In this document: positions 48,824-61,600 of the stretch, in pieces | Layout: each line of letters begins with the position of its first letter | Numbering within the stretch: position 1 is the stretch's first letter | From: Helopsaltes ochotensis | Taxonomy: Eukaryota > Chordata > Aves > Passeriformes > Locustellidae | Length of the DNA stretch: 64,000 nucleotides | Reading direction: 5' to 3' | Assembly: GCA_013400155.1 (NCBI GenBank) | Contig: VXBM01000336.1 | Span: forward strand, 718,854-782,853 | The notes under the pieces: model-generated | Seen by the model: the letters and a program-made list of their open reading frames with translations, nothing else | Told to the model about the DNA's origin: nothing | Databases searched by the model: none | Position numbers and translations under genes: made by a program

Positions 48824-49120
48824 TGGAATTTGAAGTATTTCATTACTTTCCTCATGCTACTATAAATGCTTTTGTCAGAGGCTGGTCATCTGCACCACTG
48901 AGTTTTAGTGCATCTAGTCCAAGCAAATGAAAACTTCTAAGCTCTAACCTTTATACGTATTATGCTAAAAGGGGAGATTTTTCTGAACAGCTGATATGAA
49001 GTGTGAAAACTGCCAAGATGCTTAAGCTGAATAAAGATTTTTACTCACAGTCCTTGTCTAGTCTTGCTGCTTTTACTTGGGGTGTAACAGCAAATAACCA
49101 CCACGTTTTATTTTTCATAG

Positions 49121-49207
49121 ATGCTACCAGACCTGAAGGCAGACAACCAGAGGCTAAAAGATGAAAATGGGGCCTTGATCAGAGTTATAAGCAAACTTTC
49201 CAAATAA
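49121..49207 (+). CDS. PPP1R12A: PPP1R12A exon 25: C-terminal leucine zipper and stop
   Basis: The 87-nt coding part of the last exon enters in phase 0 and encodes MLPDLKADNQRLKDENGA, then LIRVISKLSK and TAA. Leucines at positions 5, 12, 19 and 26 form the zipper that binds cGMP-dependent protein kinase I-alpha and makes smooth muscle sensitive to nitric oxide/cGMP. The sequence is identical to human as I know it. A frame shift of +1 upstream would instead read ATRPEGRQPEAKR and stop, the principle behind known LZ-minus forms. Confidence 0.99.
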   Translation: MLPDLKADNQRLKDENGALIRVISKLSK

Positions 49208-49999
49208 AGGGTTTACTACAGCAGCAAGTAATGGTATTGCACATCACTAGTAACTCCAGTGGACCATGGTATGGCAGTCACTGGAAGTGTGGGAAGATCT
49301 TCGGAGACTGTCATTTTCAGATATCCTGCCAAACACCCTCTTACCTGTGTGTTTTTTTGTATCAAGATCATTGTTTCTGTTAAAATGCAGCTGCTGAGAA
49401 GATAAAATGACTGAGAAATCTTGTTTACAGCCACAGCATAATAAGGAAAGTATTCAAGGCCAGATACGCCTCAGATATTTAACCAGTAAGCCTTAGTTGT
49501 ACATAAAACACTTTTACATCAACAAAAGCTTTCAGCTCTCACAGACGACAGTTACTCAATAACGTTTTTGTTGTGCCACAATTCCCATTTTTTCCCTGTA
49601 TTCAGTTTTTCGTTAAGATTTAAGTTTGGATTTTGTTTTTCCCTTCTAATTTTTCATGTACCAGATTTTCTTGTACAGTGTTTTCACAGCTTTACCATTT
49701 GCAGAGACCACACACCCTTTTAAATTACGTAATTTGTGTAGCTAACTAGAGTTGTATTGTCCAACCACCTGGAACAGAGATGTTTGGTGGAACATTTGCT
49801 TTCACTGTTTGTGCAATATGCATTTATTTCTTATACAAAATGCTTTAAAAGTCAGTTGAAACTAGAAATATTTTAAGAGTCCTGTTTTCTGCCTTTATTG
49901 GTCACTTTAAAATAAAAAAAAAGAAAAAAAAGAAGTTTGTAGTGAAAGACGTTAGATCCTGTAATCGTCACATTCATTTGAGCAGGTACTGAGTGATGC

Positions 50000-50007
50000 T
50001 GTATATA
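50000..50007 (+). promoter_or_regulatory. Candidate Pumilio response element
   Basis: Perfect TGTATATA in the 3'UTR, matching the TGTANATA consensus. Short motif, so chance is possible. Confidence 0.35.
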
Positions 50008-50742
50008 TAGATTTGTACTGGTTTGATTTTTCAGACCACCACGTGGCATGCTTGAATATATTTCCCTATTGCAAATGTCTGTTAATGCAAATTAGGCTAT
50101 CCAGAATAGTGTGTTTAACAAAGTTCGTTAATTTTTATGGGTTAAAGAATTTAGACATTGTACATTGTATGGAGCCCTATCTTTACAGAAGGTCTAAACT
50201 ATATAAAAACTTTATTATCTTTTTGTCCCATTTTTTTTTTCATTTGATAGTGTTCACCATAATAAAAAAATGCATAAATATAACTGCTTCACTACATTTC
50301 ACATACCTGTATTTATCTGAGTGCTGTCCAAAACTGTTGTGCTAGCCAAAGTAATGTACTAAATCATTTGAAAAGCATAACCCATTATACTCACAATAAT
50401 GTTTATATGCACTGTTGTTGCCCTGTGAGAAAGCATCCAATTTGATAACACCATGTCAGACCATTTTATACATTTCAGTGGCCTTTAAAAACAAAAAAGT
50501 ACTTAAGTGAAGATCGTTTTTGTTAGAAACAGCTTTTATATTTTCACTAAACCATTCAAAATATGACATCCTATTGGCACATAGTTTATTGCCTAAAACC
50601 ACTGAAAAGATCAGCCATTAAAACAAATTGTACATTGTAAAGCTTGTAGTAGCTATTGTATTATTGATTATATTGTATACTATATTAAATGTGAATTTGT
50701 ACCCCTTCATTTACAAAGGTCATTGTGTTCTACTGCCTACTT

Positions 50743-50779
50743 GGAGGGCAGGGGGGAGGGTTAGCTTTACAGGGGTGGG
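50743..50779 (+). promoter_or_regulatory. G-rich block in 3'UTR (RNA quadruplex candidate)
   Basis: At least five runs of three or more G on the mRNA strand (GGAGGGCAGGGGGGAGGG, then GGGGTGGG) in an otherwise AT-rich UTR, about 200-240 nt before the AATAAA at 50978. Confidence 0.55.
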
Positions 50780-50977
50780 ATATGTTTTGGTAAGGAAGAC
50801 GTGCTGTCCTCTCTCTGTTGATTGGTTTTTTGAAGATGTAAGGTTATGCTCTTACTACCAAGCTCAGGATTTTTGATTTTAAAGGTACACGGATAGTTTG
50901 AGATATCTTATTGTAATTGATCTGTATGAGAGGTGGGTCTGAACCATAGGGACTTCCATTGTCTTATGCTAACATAA

Positions 50978-50983
50978 AATAAA
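50978..50983 (+). terminator. Poly(A) signal AATAAA (candidate main site)
   Basis: Canonical hexamer 1.77 kb after the stop codon. No clear GU-rich stretch can be ranked above that of the later signal. Confidence 0.5.
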
Positions 50984-51258
50984 GAATTGAATGGCTGCAA
51001 CATATTGAGTTCTGTTACAAGACAGTTAGGCATATTCTGGATTATATTTGGTAAAGTTTGGGTGCCTGTGAATGATTAAATAAGTGTTTCTAATATTTTA
51101 GTGTTTTATATTTAGGTTATTTATTCTTTATATCTAAAAAATGAATGGCTACTGTGCTATATTGATTTTATTGGTAGTACTGAGCAGACCTTGTATCTGC
51201 ATGAAACTAGTTGCAAAACCCACTATTTTGAAAAAAAAAATGTATTTTGACATATACA

Positions 51259-51264
51259 AATAAA
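51259..51264 (+). terminator. Poly(A) signal AATAAA (candidate distal site)
   Basis: Canonical hexamer 2.05 kb after the stop, followed by 'atgtgtgaaagtttt', a GU/U-rich element. Confidence 0.5.
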
Positions 51265-51280
51265 ATGAATACAAAATATT

Positions 51281-54200
51281 TTAAATGTGTGAAAGTTTTA
51301 CTGATGAGCCATTGAAATTTGTTATGAATTTAAACCATGTTATAAGTTTGCTATTTAAATTCTTTGGTGGGCATTTTTCATTCATTGCAATACTTGGATG
51401 CAAGGTTCAAGTACCTTTCAAAGATTGTAATCAGATTGTGATTATTTGCACATCATTGTACATGCACATCTGTAAATGCAACAGTACAAATGCCATATTT
51501 ATGCAATCTGTAACAACTTGGACAAATGTTTATATATTTTACATAAACCTGTCTGTGTGCAGAATCTGAGAACCATTTTTTATGTGATATTAACCTAATC
51601 TCACAAAGCAATTGCTAAACTCATGTCATTGTCTCATTGTTCCTGATTGTGTTGAAGATCCATTACATCCCCAAAAAATCCAGCTACAACAGAGAGAAAA
51701 ATGGGTTGTGGAAGACTTATTTTGTTATTTAGGAGACTGTTTGCGTATAAGAAGTGTATTATTGCTGGTTGGTGACTCTTGACAAGCTTCCTTAAATGAC
51801 TAATGCCTTAAATGGTAATTCAAACCAGCAATTTAGATTATCAGGGGACTTGTCACAGTGTGGAAAGGGATCTCTGTGTCCAGAATTAGCATCAAATACA
51901 GAGGTGTGGAAGTAGCTGGTGTGGAGAGTGAAGAGGCAAAGGGCCTGCCCAGAACCAGCTTCAGCCATGGAGGGAGCCATAACCTGGGGAGGAGGAATGA
52001 ATGCAAGACACTCAGTGGGAGCAGAGTGCAGGAAGCATTGCTGCATAAGGACTGCCTGACCTTTATGGCTCCAAACAATAGACGTTACCTAGAGGAAAAA
52101 ACTCAGGAGCTGGAATTTCATTTGTTGCCCATCTTGTCTCCCTTATAAACAATTTCCTCTGAGCTTTCCTAATTCGCACTACATACGCTTTACTGCTGTT
52201 TCCTTGCCAGATCCCCAAAAGCGCAGTTACAATTCATAATGTGCAGGTCAGTGCGTTTGTTCACACAGCACCAAGGACAAAATGTGAATCTCAGAATTTG
52301 CTCACTTAGAAGTACTGTCCCAGCTAAACTTGGGTTCTGCTCACATGAACATTAAACTGGTGTTAACCTTACCTGTCCAGTATTCCTGGCCACTGTCGAT
52401 CTGCTGCCGTAAGAGCAAAGGGGTTGCCGTACAAGGGTCCTCTCATTTCTATTTTAGGAAGAGTGTAGTTACTTACGTATGTTTTAGACAAGGAAAAAGG
52501 CATGCTTTTGGGTTTCTGGGGATACCTGCCTTAGGAGATGTGCACTGAGGGAGATATTTTAATTATTTCACCTCTATCAGACACAAATGGAGTCTGTCTG
52601 AGAAGGCGCTCCAACCTGCTAGCAGGCATAACTATGAGGTTTATAGTCAAGGGTGATGGCATAGTGCCAAAATATGATGGTAGACAGGAAATCTACACCA
52701 AAAAGGAGCAGGGGGTGAGGAAGTATGCATGATGTCAGACTAGGAAAGGCAAGACTATGTCAGAAAATGAATGGTTTGCATGATGGCATCAAAACAAAAT
52801 TGGCCCCAGTTTTGTCAAGAGTTCAAGGCTCCGTCTCATCTAAACTCCTCACCAGAGAAATATCCAGTGCAGCCAGCAGTATAAGTTATGGCTTGCTGCT
52901 GGCTCATAACACTGTTCAAAGGAGGTATTAATTTATTTCTAAATTAAGTATGAAATAATCAGTACACTGACTTGTACTTGATCTGGTGATTCTGGAAGAG
53001 TCTTGACTTCGCACAGGTGGCACTTTACCATTCTTTTATGACCATCTTGAGATGTTCATCTCAGCAGCACATCAGCTCCTTGAGAAAGTAACATGGACCC
53101 TTTTGTGTCTGCCCTGTTGCTTGTGGTCTCGTGACAGAAGTACAAATGGAGGTGGCCAAATCTGCCATATTGACATGTGGTGCAGCTATGGGTCCTAGGA
53201 AGCTCCAGGCTGGGCTTTCCTAGAAAGAGGAGTGGGTAAGGGCTCTTGGCAGATGAGGCCTCAAGCCTGTGCAGTATGGAAAGTGTAAGCAGCCTCGTTT
53301 TTAGTTATACTTAAAGTCACTTTTCACCTCTTAGTAGTAACTCCAGTTTCTCTAACTTGACGTGGTACAGTGTGGCCAATAGATAATATGGTGCTTTAAT
53401 TGTGCAACTGAGGGATTAATAATGTTTATAGATGAAATTTAATTGGCAGTTACAATCCAGAGGAATGTCACAGCAAAGCATGGCACAAATTCCCTATATA
53501 ATACACATTTTAAACACTCAACAAAACAAACTCCACAGCCATTACACAGTTTTTGAGGGGCGGTATTTTGAAAGAGACAGAAGAAACAATTGTCTCTGCA
53601 TTGTCGAGGGTTGCTTTCCCCCTTGTTTTAAAGGTTCTGTTGAACAGTTCTGTTGCAGCTCTGCTGCTCACTTGTGTGAAATTACAGGTTTTTCCCACAA
53701 AAGGGATATCCACTCTGCTGGGGAACAGAAGAAATGCTCTTAAGTTTTTCAGAAGAAGTTCTTGCTGTTCATGGTTATGTACACACTGTTACATTTATCT
53801 GTGGTGATTCAGCTTCCTCAAGTTCTTAAATCAAAGCCACTAATAACATGAGTGAAAAAATGTTGGCAACTGGAGTTACTTGCTTTACATTTGTTTTCAT
53901 TGTAGGAGCAGCAGTGGAGCTGGTTAGAGCGTAGTAGCAAATAAAATTGTGCTTGGCCTCAGTATAGATGTAAAATAAGACTAGAACAGTCCCAAAGATG
54001 ACTGCAGGTTCCTGCGTGGAAGACAGAATTAAAAAGCAAAACAAAACCTCCCAAACTCACAATTAATTGCTCACTTTAAAGGGGCAGCTGCTGCCGTACT
54101 GATGAGGTAATCGGCTATTCCTGCTTGTGTCAGCACCTCCCCATTTTGTATCACTGATTAGATAGGAAAAGTATGTAGCCTTTAGAGAAAGGAGGAACTG

Positions 54201-55300
54201 TTCAGTTCTTTCATCTGAAAACATCACCTGTTGGATGTCTAATGTTTCTCATCTGGCCCAGGGACAATTACAGCAGGGACAAAAGCCCCACATTCCAACT
54301 CTAATTATTTTGCCCTTGCTTGGGTTCTACACGTCTGTTTTGCAAACCTATTCAAACTTAGCAGAAATAGTTAGCCAAGAATCGCCAACAGTGCGATTCA
54401 TCTGGTGTGGTCTTTTCCCTTTGCTTTATTGGCTGGAGAAGAAAGAAAAAAACAAAACAACCCGCAACCAAGTATGGTGGATGGTGGGAAAGAACCTATT
54501 TATTTATTTGGTACCATCTCCCTGTGCTCCCCCATTGCTCTACAGAGTCCTTGGAGCAGAGACTCACTGGGCTCAATTGCTCTGTGGGCAAACCAGTGCT
54601 TGCCACAGTGCCTCGGGTGGGACCTCGGCAGGGCTGGCTGCTGCACCTTCCCCTGACCTTCATCTCCCCAGACAGAAAATAGTCCTGGTGCCCCTGTTTG
54701 TGGCTGCTTATATACACGTTTTAATGATGTCTTTAATTCCAGAAAAGACAAACCTGATCTGAGAGAATTGTTACATTGCAGCCAAAATGAAGTTACTACT
54801 CTCTGTATGTGGTTACTTGGGTCTCTACCCTAAGTCTGCCAAAGAAAAGAACATGAGTTTTTACATCAGCTGGTACAAAATACACATCTACACAAAATTA
54901 CACAATATACACATCTTGCCACACAGTCTAGTCACTGCCCAGAAAGAACATGCAATGCAAATTTGTTTAAAAATAAAAATCTGTATTTACATCAACTGCA
55001 GATAGTGTGATTCTTCAGCTGTTAGCAGCTCACCTCTCTGTTTTCAGCTGTATAAAAACAAAAATTAGACTAAGTTCTTTCCTCCCACTTAAGCCATGGC
55101 TATTGGCGGTGCTTTATGTTAAGTAATTGCCCAGTAATGCAGCCTCAGCCACTCTTTGTGCTTTATGAAAATAAGGGAGTTTTCACTACAGGCTTTTATG
55201 ATGCTTTCTTAGTACCGTGCACAGAAAAGGCACAACTCAGAAGTAAAAGGGGGAAGGAGCGGAAGCGATACTACTGAAGCGCTAATATTACTTCACCAGT
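51281..55300. other. Intergenic region
   Basis: No recognised coding exon, RNA gene or mobile element. The longest open stretch (54235-54762, 175 codons, +) has no recognisable domain and overlaps equally open frames on the other strand, so it is treated as chance. Confidence 0.7.
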
Positions 55301-55309
55301 TTCTGCCTA

Positions 55310-55640
55310 GAAATAATGACACGGAGATCATTTTCCAGCCCGTGCAGGAGCTCCGAGCGCCACAGGGCCGCTGGCGGGCGGCGTAGCCGGGAGGTGGCAC
55401 CAGACGGCTTCGCTTGTCCGCCCTGCGCCGGGGCTCCTCCGCGGCTCCCGCTGGCTTCGCCGGGGGCTCCTGCAGCTCCCCCGCGGGACAGCGGCCGGCT
55501 CTGGCCAGGCGGCGAGGGACGGCGCCTGAGCCCGCTCCCTCTTGGTCTGGGAGTGCAGTACGGCTTCCTCACCTGTCCCCCCTGCTTTGCCCTTTACACC
55601 GTGCGCGGAGGAAGCGCTGCCTCCCATGTAAACTGAGCCA
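55310..55640. promoter_or_regulatory. Isolated GC-rich, CpG-rich island
   Basis: A sharp switch from AT-rich DNA to about 300 bp with dense CG dinucleotides (cgccacagggccgctggcgg and similar). Open frames on both strands are explained by composition; none resembles a known protein. It could be the promoter of an unannotated or non-coding transcript, or a gene fragment. Confidence 0.65.
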
Positions 55641-58600
55641 GGCCTAGTCTGACTGATGAAGCGTGGCAGAGAACAGCAATCTCAAATTCATCGACACCGG
55701 GAACGCACTGGGTTAGTCTGAAGGTGGCAAGGGCTACTTTTAAATGTCTCATACTGAAAGCCTGCGAAGGGAGCTTGACACCCTGGGACTGGCAGAGTGT
55801 GCTTGGCTCGGCTGGTGAGCTGAAATCCATCCCCTCGGGAGGCAGGAACTGTAACCAAGGAGGGCTGGCCAGTGGGTCTGGCGGGACGGATCCCTGAGAG
55901 TGCGGGCAGGCACCCACTGCACAGTGAGCGCTCCCGTACTGCGTGAGGAGACAGACCAGGAATAGTCACCGAGCACCACAGGACAGCTCTGCTACAGAGA
56001 AGAGGGACAGCAAAAAAAGTAATCCCCCTTATCAAAAGTTGTCAAATCAGCGGTTCATAGCAGCACTGCACTTGGATGAAATGCCGGAACACTGTTAACT
56101 CCTTCTTGCTCAGCCCCCTTTCACTATCATCTGTGTTGCTTCGCTGTGTGACCACAGCTCCCTGTATGCTGTGAGGTCCTGGTAGCTCTCCCTTCAGTCT
56201 CTTCTCTGGTGCAATACACCGTGGGCACTCGTATCTTTCCGATCTCCTCAGCCTTTTCTCCTCTCTTCTGCATGGATGGTGGTTCTGCCATATTTCCAAG
56301 CCACCATATATAATTATTTTCTGTGCAAGAGAGGGCTTTGAAGTCTAATTACATTCCCTGTTATCCCTGAAGAAAGCCATAAAAGACCTCACAAGTCACT
56401 TCCCCCAGGACCTTGAACACTGTCTGAATTTCCCTTTGTATGGGGAGTGGCACTCAGGATTGCTACATGCAGGCACTGAGTGCAAGAACTCCTTCATATT
56501 TTACCAACAAGTCACTACAAGCTAACAGACATGCCACAGCGGCTGGAAAGAGCAGCCTCTCCTCCATCTCCTCCTCATCTCAGCTGTTGGTTTTCTCGGT
56601 CGCTCCTTAGTGCCACCCCCGACGATCGAAACTCCCCTTTGGACATCCACACTCCAGCACTCTCCTTCAGTCCTGCTTGTACTTGCTGCCTATTTGTGGC
56701 CCCTCAGACCACCTCCTGTCCTTCTGCTAGCTTCTTGCACTTTCAACTCATTTGCCACTTCTCTCTCCTGTTTCACTCCCCCTACAGACCTCATCACTGG
56801 TTACTTCTTACAGAGCTCATTGCTCCACAGCTCTGTCTTTGGTTGAATTCTCTGCTGTCCACAATTCCTCGCTCCACAAGTGCAGCAGCCTCACCTCTAC
56901 ATGCTCTCCCTCAGCCTCTGTTCCTCACCTCCCGCTGCTCCCCTTTCCTAACACTGCCTTATCCTGAGCTTCTTAGATCCCTAATGGTTTCAAAGACCCC
57001 ATTAATCTTTTCCTGACCACTGGATCTCTTCTTTTTTCCACTGATAATCTAATCTTTGTCCAGCAGGAATGTCTCTACCCAGCCAATGAGTTCCCACCTA
57101 CTCTTGGTTATCTGTAATGCAAGGGGGTGGTTTTACCATAAACTAAGCCCACTCCTAAAAGTCACCTGTTCCCACTCAATCCAGTTATTCCCCTGCTCAG
57201 GAATCAGCACCATTTTTCATAGGCTCCATACCTCAAAACCATTTCCAGAGTGAAAGGTCTTACACTTCTTTCTTATTTTCAACCCATCAAGGTGTTTGTG
57301 GGCATAATTCACAATTTTCTAGTTTTCCTTCATCTCGTTTTGAGTGTCTTACAAAAAAGAAAGCTGATAAGGGGATGCTTCCTGGCTCCTAGTGCTAGGG
57401 AATAAATAAATTGAGCATTGGCTGTGGGTTTGCTGAAGTACGCAGCTTGTCCTCTCTCAACTAACTTTTGAGCTTAAAACTTATTTTTAATATGTATTTC
57501 AACCTTGTCATCTTGAAACAGCAAATCCTGTATTATAAGCAAATCACAACATTTGTTTTTAAGCATGTCCACATTTGTTTATGTTAAATCATTGCAATGG
57601 CACATAGATTTTGTTCCAATTTTCACAGTCTCAAACTCTTATACTAAATGTTTATAGCATGGCCATGTATCATTGAAATAAATTTTGTAATATAAAATAT
57701 CAACCAAATTTTAACAATAGGATGCATATTTTATTTATGTTCTTTAAACTATTCACTTGCTTTGTAGTCTGTTTGGTTTCATACACACTCAACTCTAAAC
57801 TCTTCCAAGTGCTTCCCCCTCCTCTGCTTACACTCACTTACACGTCACTGCCATTGATTGATTGTTGTTTGTGTTTGCTTTGGACACTTCCAGATGATTG
57901 CTACTAATAACCAGTACTAAATTCCTGAAATATCTGCCTGATTCCTTTTCCAAGGCAACTTCATTATGGTGTCATATGAAACACAGGAGGCCCTAGAAAT
58001 ATTGTGCTGCAGGAGAAAAAGAATCTCCAAATGAAGGGATAGCTCAAACAAAGCATTGTAAAAAGCCATCACAGTAAATTCTGCATGCATCATCTACTGC
58101 ATTTCAGCAAAGGCCAAGCTTCTTAGTCAGCTCTCTGAGGAGTTCCCTCAGCCTTAACTATGATGCTTTTGGGGCCCAGTTTTGTGCTCACTGGACTTTC
58201 CTACTGCATGCAACTCATTACCTGAATGAGGTTAGATCAAAAGGATGAGGTATAACAGTTTAACCAGGTACACAGTGACAATCAAGAGGCCTAATTAATT
58301 TTACTGACTTTGTATTGGTTTGACAAAAAAAATTAGAATAATTCTTATGAGTTAGAGTGCTGTTATTAAAAAAACAAAAAACCCCAAAACCACAACACAA
58401 CAGCCCTGAAGGATTATGAATTGTAACCAGTACCAACAAGACACAGACTGACAGTGAGCCAGGAACCACTAGATTTGGTTTCTAATTGTTCATTTGCCTG
58501 CTTACATTTGGAGATACAGACAGAACAGAATTGTCTTTGGTGCAGACCAAAAATCTGTTTAACAATGTTTTAAACTCATGAGCTAGCTGTATAGAGGTCA

Positions 58601-61600
58601 TAGAAGTATTTTGAGTTGGAGCGGACTCATGGGATCATTGTGCCCAACTCCCTGTTTCTCGCAGAACTTTCTAAAACTAAAGCAGGTGTATGGTCAGAGG
58701 GTGCTGTCTTTAAAAAGAATGAGTAGGCTCCATAGGTGCTGGAAACATCATAAAAAGAAACAAAGGTGGTGTTATTCAGAAAACTTAAGGTTATCTTATA
58801 AGGTAGTTTACACCTATGATACTATTTCTGTCACATGGAGAGGTACAGTCAGCTCTTTATCATCAAGGTGATAGACAGTATCTTGGATGGCACAGCAGTG
58901 GGGTAACCTGGCAGCCTCTCCACTAATGAAGATGGTGGCAGGCCAGCTGCCCGTTTAGGGTATTCCTAAGAACTCAGGACTCTAGATGACAATGTGGCAC
59001 AAAGGCAGACCCTAGAAAACACCCAAGGCTGGCTTCCATCCTGTACGACTAGAGACCTCTCTCTTGTGAAGGAATACAAAGAGAGCAAAGCATCTTTTTT
59101 TGCTCCCAAAAGGGCAAGTCTGGAGCTGGACTAATAAACAAGCATATGGCCAAATCCAATGCCTCTGTGTTATGCTCCCTGGTATTCTTATGGCAAGGAA
59201 GCACAGGCATTCTGGAGGAGCATTTTTGTTCAACAGACTCTGTGCTGCTCAACTATCTCCAGGTGGTATTGTGTCTTAGAAACTTTGTCCCAACACAAGT
59301 CACTTTATGTCTCCCTATGCTGAATTCCATCTGCTACTTTATCACTGCCATTTATTTTTCCAATTTGCTATTTTTCACTTTCTCAATTAGTTGTGTTTCT
59401 TTCCAATCCTTTAATTTTGATGGATCCACCATAGTGAAGAGCTCTGCTGCAAGATGCCCCCTAGGCTCCGTCATAGAAGGGAAAAACTTTTTTAAAAAGC
59501 GCTCCTTTTGTATGGTGATGATATCCTGGCCCTACTGATCTGCCATCAGGGGAATTGCTTCTATGCCTTTTGCAAACTGGTCCCCAAGCATACTTGCAGC
59601 CTGCCTTACAGCATCCACTTTTTCCTCTCTTCTTTTCCAAGTACCGTGAGGCTTGTCAGCATCAGCTTTTTCTTCACCTCCTTATACCTGGCTGTTTGAC
59701 ATATTGACTATGTCTGCTTTTCCCTATTCCTCCACAAGTTGCTCTATGGCATACTTGCCTGGTTCGCTGTTCAAATCTGGCCCTCCAGAGTAACTGGAGA
59801 GTACCAGAGGATGAAAAAAAGAACTGAGTACCACAGCTGCCCAATAAACTCTGTCAAAACTATGCTGGCTGAACCTCACCACAAAGAGCAAGGAGGTAAG
59901 ACAAGCCAAGCCATTGCTCTATACCCCCCTCATGGTGCAGGACACGAGCAGCAGCAACAGACCTTCTGATGGAGTGAGACTGGGAACTGTGGCAGAAACA
60001 TTCCCATCACACTTTTGAAGTCATCTGTGCAGATACTGAATCCATTCACATCCCCGCTGTCATTCTTATCCAACAACTCCCAGCTGGGGACAGATAGCAA
60101 TCTCTGCATTAATTTTTCATACTCTAAGATGAAACACTTAAAAAAAAAATCAAGCAAACTTCTGTCAGTTTATTTTTTGCCTTTTGACACTACATTCTTC
60201 CATCAGACAGATGAATAAACTTTGCTGCAAGAAACAACACTAGTTTGTCTGTCAAACCAAACTAGTTCAAAAAAACTACACAGCTTTCTGGTCAAATGAT
60301 AGCAGAGTTCGAGAATGATAAAACACATACAGAAACAAGACCAGAAGATGCACTCTAGGACAGATCTTGAATGCTAATGCCTCCTGATAAATCCAGCTAT
60401 TTCACAAAGCTCTGTTTTATTTACACACAAGATTTCAAATCCCTAGCACTTGAAAAAAATGGGTTGAAGCATCCAATTCAGTGGCACAGCAAATAGGAAG
60501 AACTGGCATTTCATTAAAAGCTGGATTGTCAGATTTGTGTAAGTTTGCAGACACAAACCATAAGAAAGCAATCCAGTTAAACCACTTACTATAACTAGAA
60601 CATAATGAGTTGTTAGAACCTTAAGAGGAAAACCCTGCCAGAAGGTTAGCAGTGTGGCCCCAATCTGTAGTAAGGGGGAAAAAGAGAGAATAATTCAATC
60701 AATTTCTGCAAGAAAAGTGGAGGAAATGAAAAATCCCTGATGATAGGCTAAGCCTCTCAGAACAGTGTGCATAGCTCAGAAGCAGCAGAAAGTGGTATTA
60801 AATTGAAAGGGATAGCAGTTCACCTGCCTTTAGACAAACACACCCAAGACATTAGCAATGAAAAGTTAAAAAAGAGGAGCATATACTTGAGGACTGTTTT
60901 ACTTTCACGGGAGATTTGACATTAGAAATGTCATGGAACATAGGTAGGGAATTTACAGGAAGATTAGCCAGAAGTTACAGCCAGGGATTTAATGTGAAAG
61001 ATTTAAAAAGATGTTTTTGAAATTTTATGGATAAAAAGAACAGATGTTCCAACAAAATGATGGCTGTAAGATTTCACTGAGTCACAGCAATTTTAAGCAA
61101 CAGCATTTCTGGATGGATAGTGCAGAAATAAGTAGGTAGGTGGGTCAGTTAGGGTACAGTGATGTGGGTGAGGGTTATCCAGGAGGTAAAATTTAAAGCA
61201 ACAGAGAGGGGAAATTTAGTGGGACCACACCAGAGCAAGCTAAATAAACCTAGCTCAATAAAGCATGAGTGATAAAGCAGGTAGAAGTATGTGACTGAAA
61301 AAGTTTGGATTGGGAGAAGAAAGATGAAGAATGCTGAGTGAATGAGCTTCAAAGGGGATCCAATATGGGAAGCAGTAGACAGGTGAACTAAGTGGAAGAG
61401 TTTCATGGAAATTCAGGTAATAGGCAGAGGAAAAGTAAAGTCTGGAGCAGAAGGAAGAGCATGCATGTTTGAGAGTCAGGCAGGTGAACACAGTAAACTC
61501 AACAGAGAATTTGGGGAGAGGTGCTGAAGAGGGTGAGATGGAAGGAATGTTTCATTGCAGCACATACAGACATGAGTGTACATAACAAATGTTTGCTAAG

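Larger units (their letters stand above)
45456..49120 (+). other. PPP1R12A: Intron before the last exon
   Basis: It holds a reverse CR1 fragment at 46705-47040, a doubled ccatggtaag unit at 45992-46011 and a C-tract at 48800-48823 (G-rich on the other strand). No further exon assigned with confidence; the published 31-nt LZ-minus exon was looked for and not identified. Confidence 0.75.
5055..51280 (+). other. PPP1R12A: PPP1R12A (MYPT1) gene body, partial at 5' end
   Basis: The gene encodes the myosin phosphatase targeting subunit, a cytoplasmic scaffold that holds PP1c-delta and M20 on actomyosin. Twenty-two exons in the window join without frame breaks from the GVDIE ankyrin linker to the terminal ALIRVISKLSK zipper. 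With three exons upstream this gives 25, the number I recall for human PPP1R12A. Anchoring the RRST module at Thr695 puts the second RRST at exactly Thr850, as in chicken M133, so no exon between them is missing. The promoter, start codon and KVxF PP1 motif lie outside the window. Two further in-frame exons (16029-16145 and 44275-44409) look like alternatives. The gene end is set from the last plausible AATAAA at 51259. Confidence 0.97.
49208..51280 (+). other. PPP1R12A: PPP1R12A 3'UTR
   Basis: About 2.07 kb of AT-rich non-coding sequence after the stop. It holds four AATAAA hexamers (49911, 50261, 50978, 51259), a perfect Pumilio-type TGTATATA at 50000-50007 and a G-rich block at 50743-50779. 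The length agrees with the roughly 2-kb 3'UTR known for mammals. The true cleavage site cannot be fixed from sequence alone; the 50978 and 51259 signals are the most likely ends. Confidence 0.75.

Noticed and set aside
54235..54762. 175-codon open frame on + strand downstream of the gene
   Set aside because: No recognisable family or motif, low-complexity composition and equally long open frames in other phases and on the opposite strand; treated as chance pending transcript evidence.
55288..56035. Several 70-115 codon frames on both strands in GC-rich DNA
   Set aside because: Stop codons are rare in GC-rich sequence; no conserved protein recognised in any frame.
59146..59538. 130-codon + strand open frame in the intergenic region
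   Set aside because: Hydrophobic Phe/Leu/Ser-rich translation typical of T-rich DNA; no membrane-protein family recognised and no splice or promoter signals.
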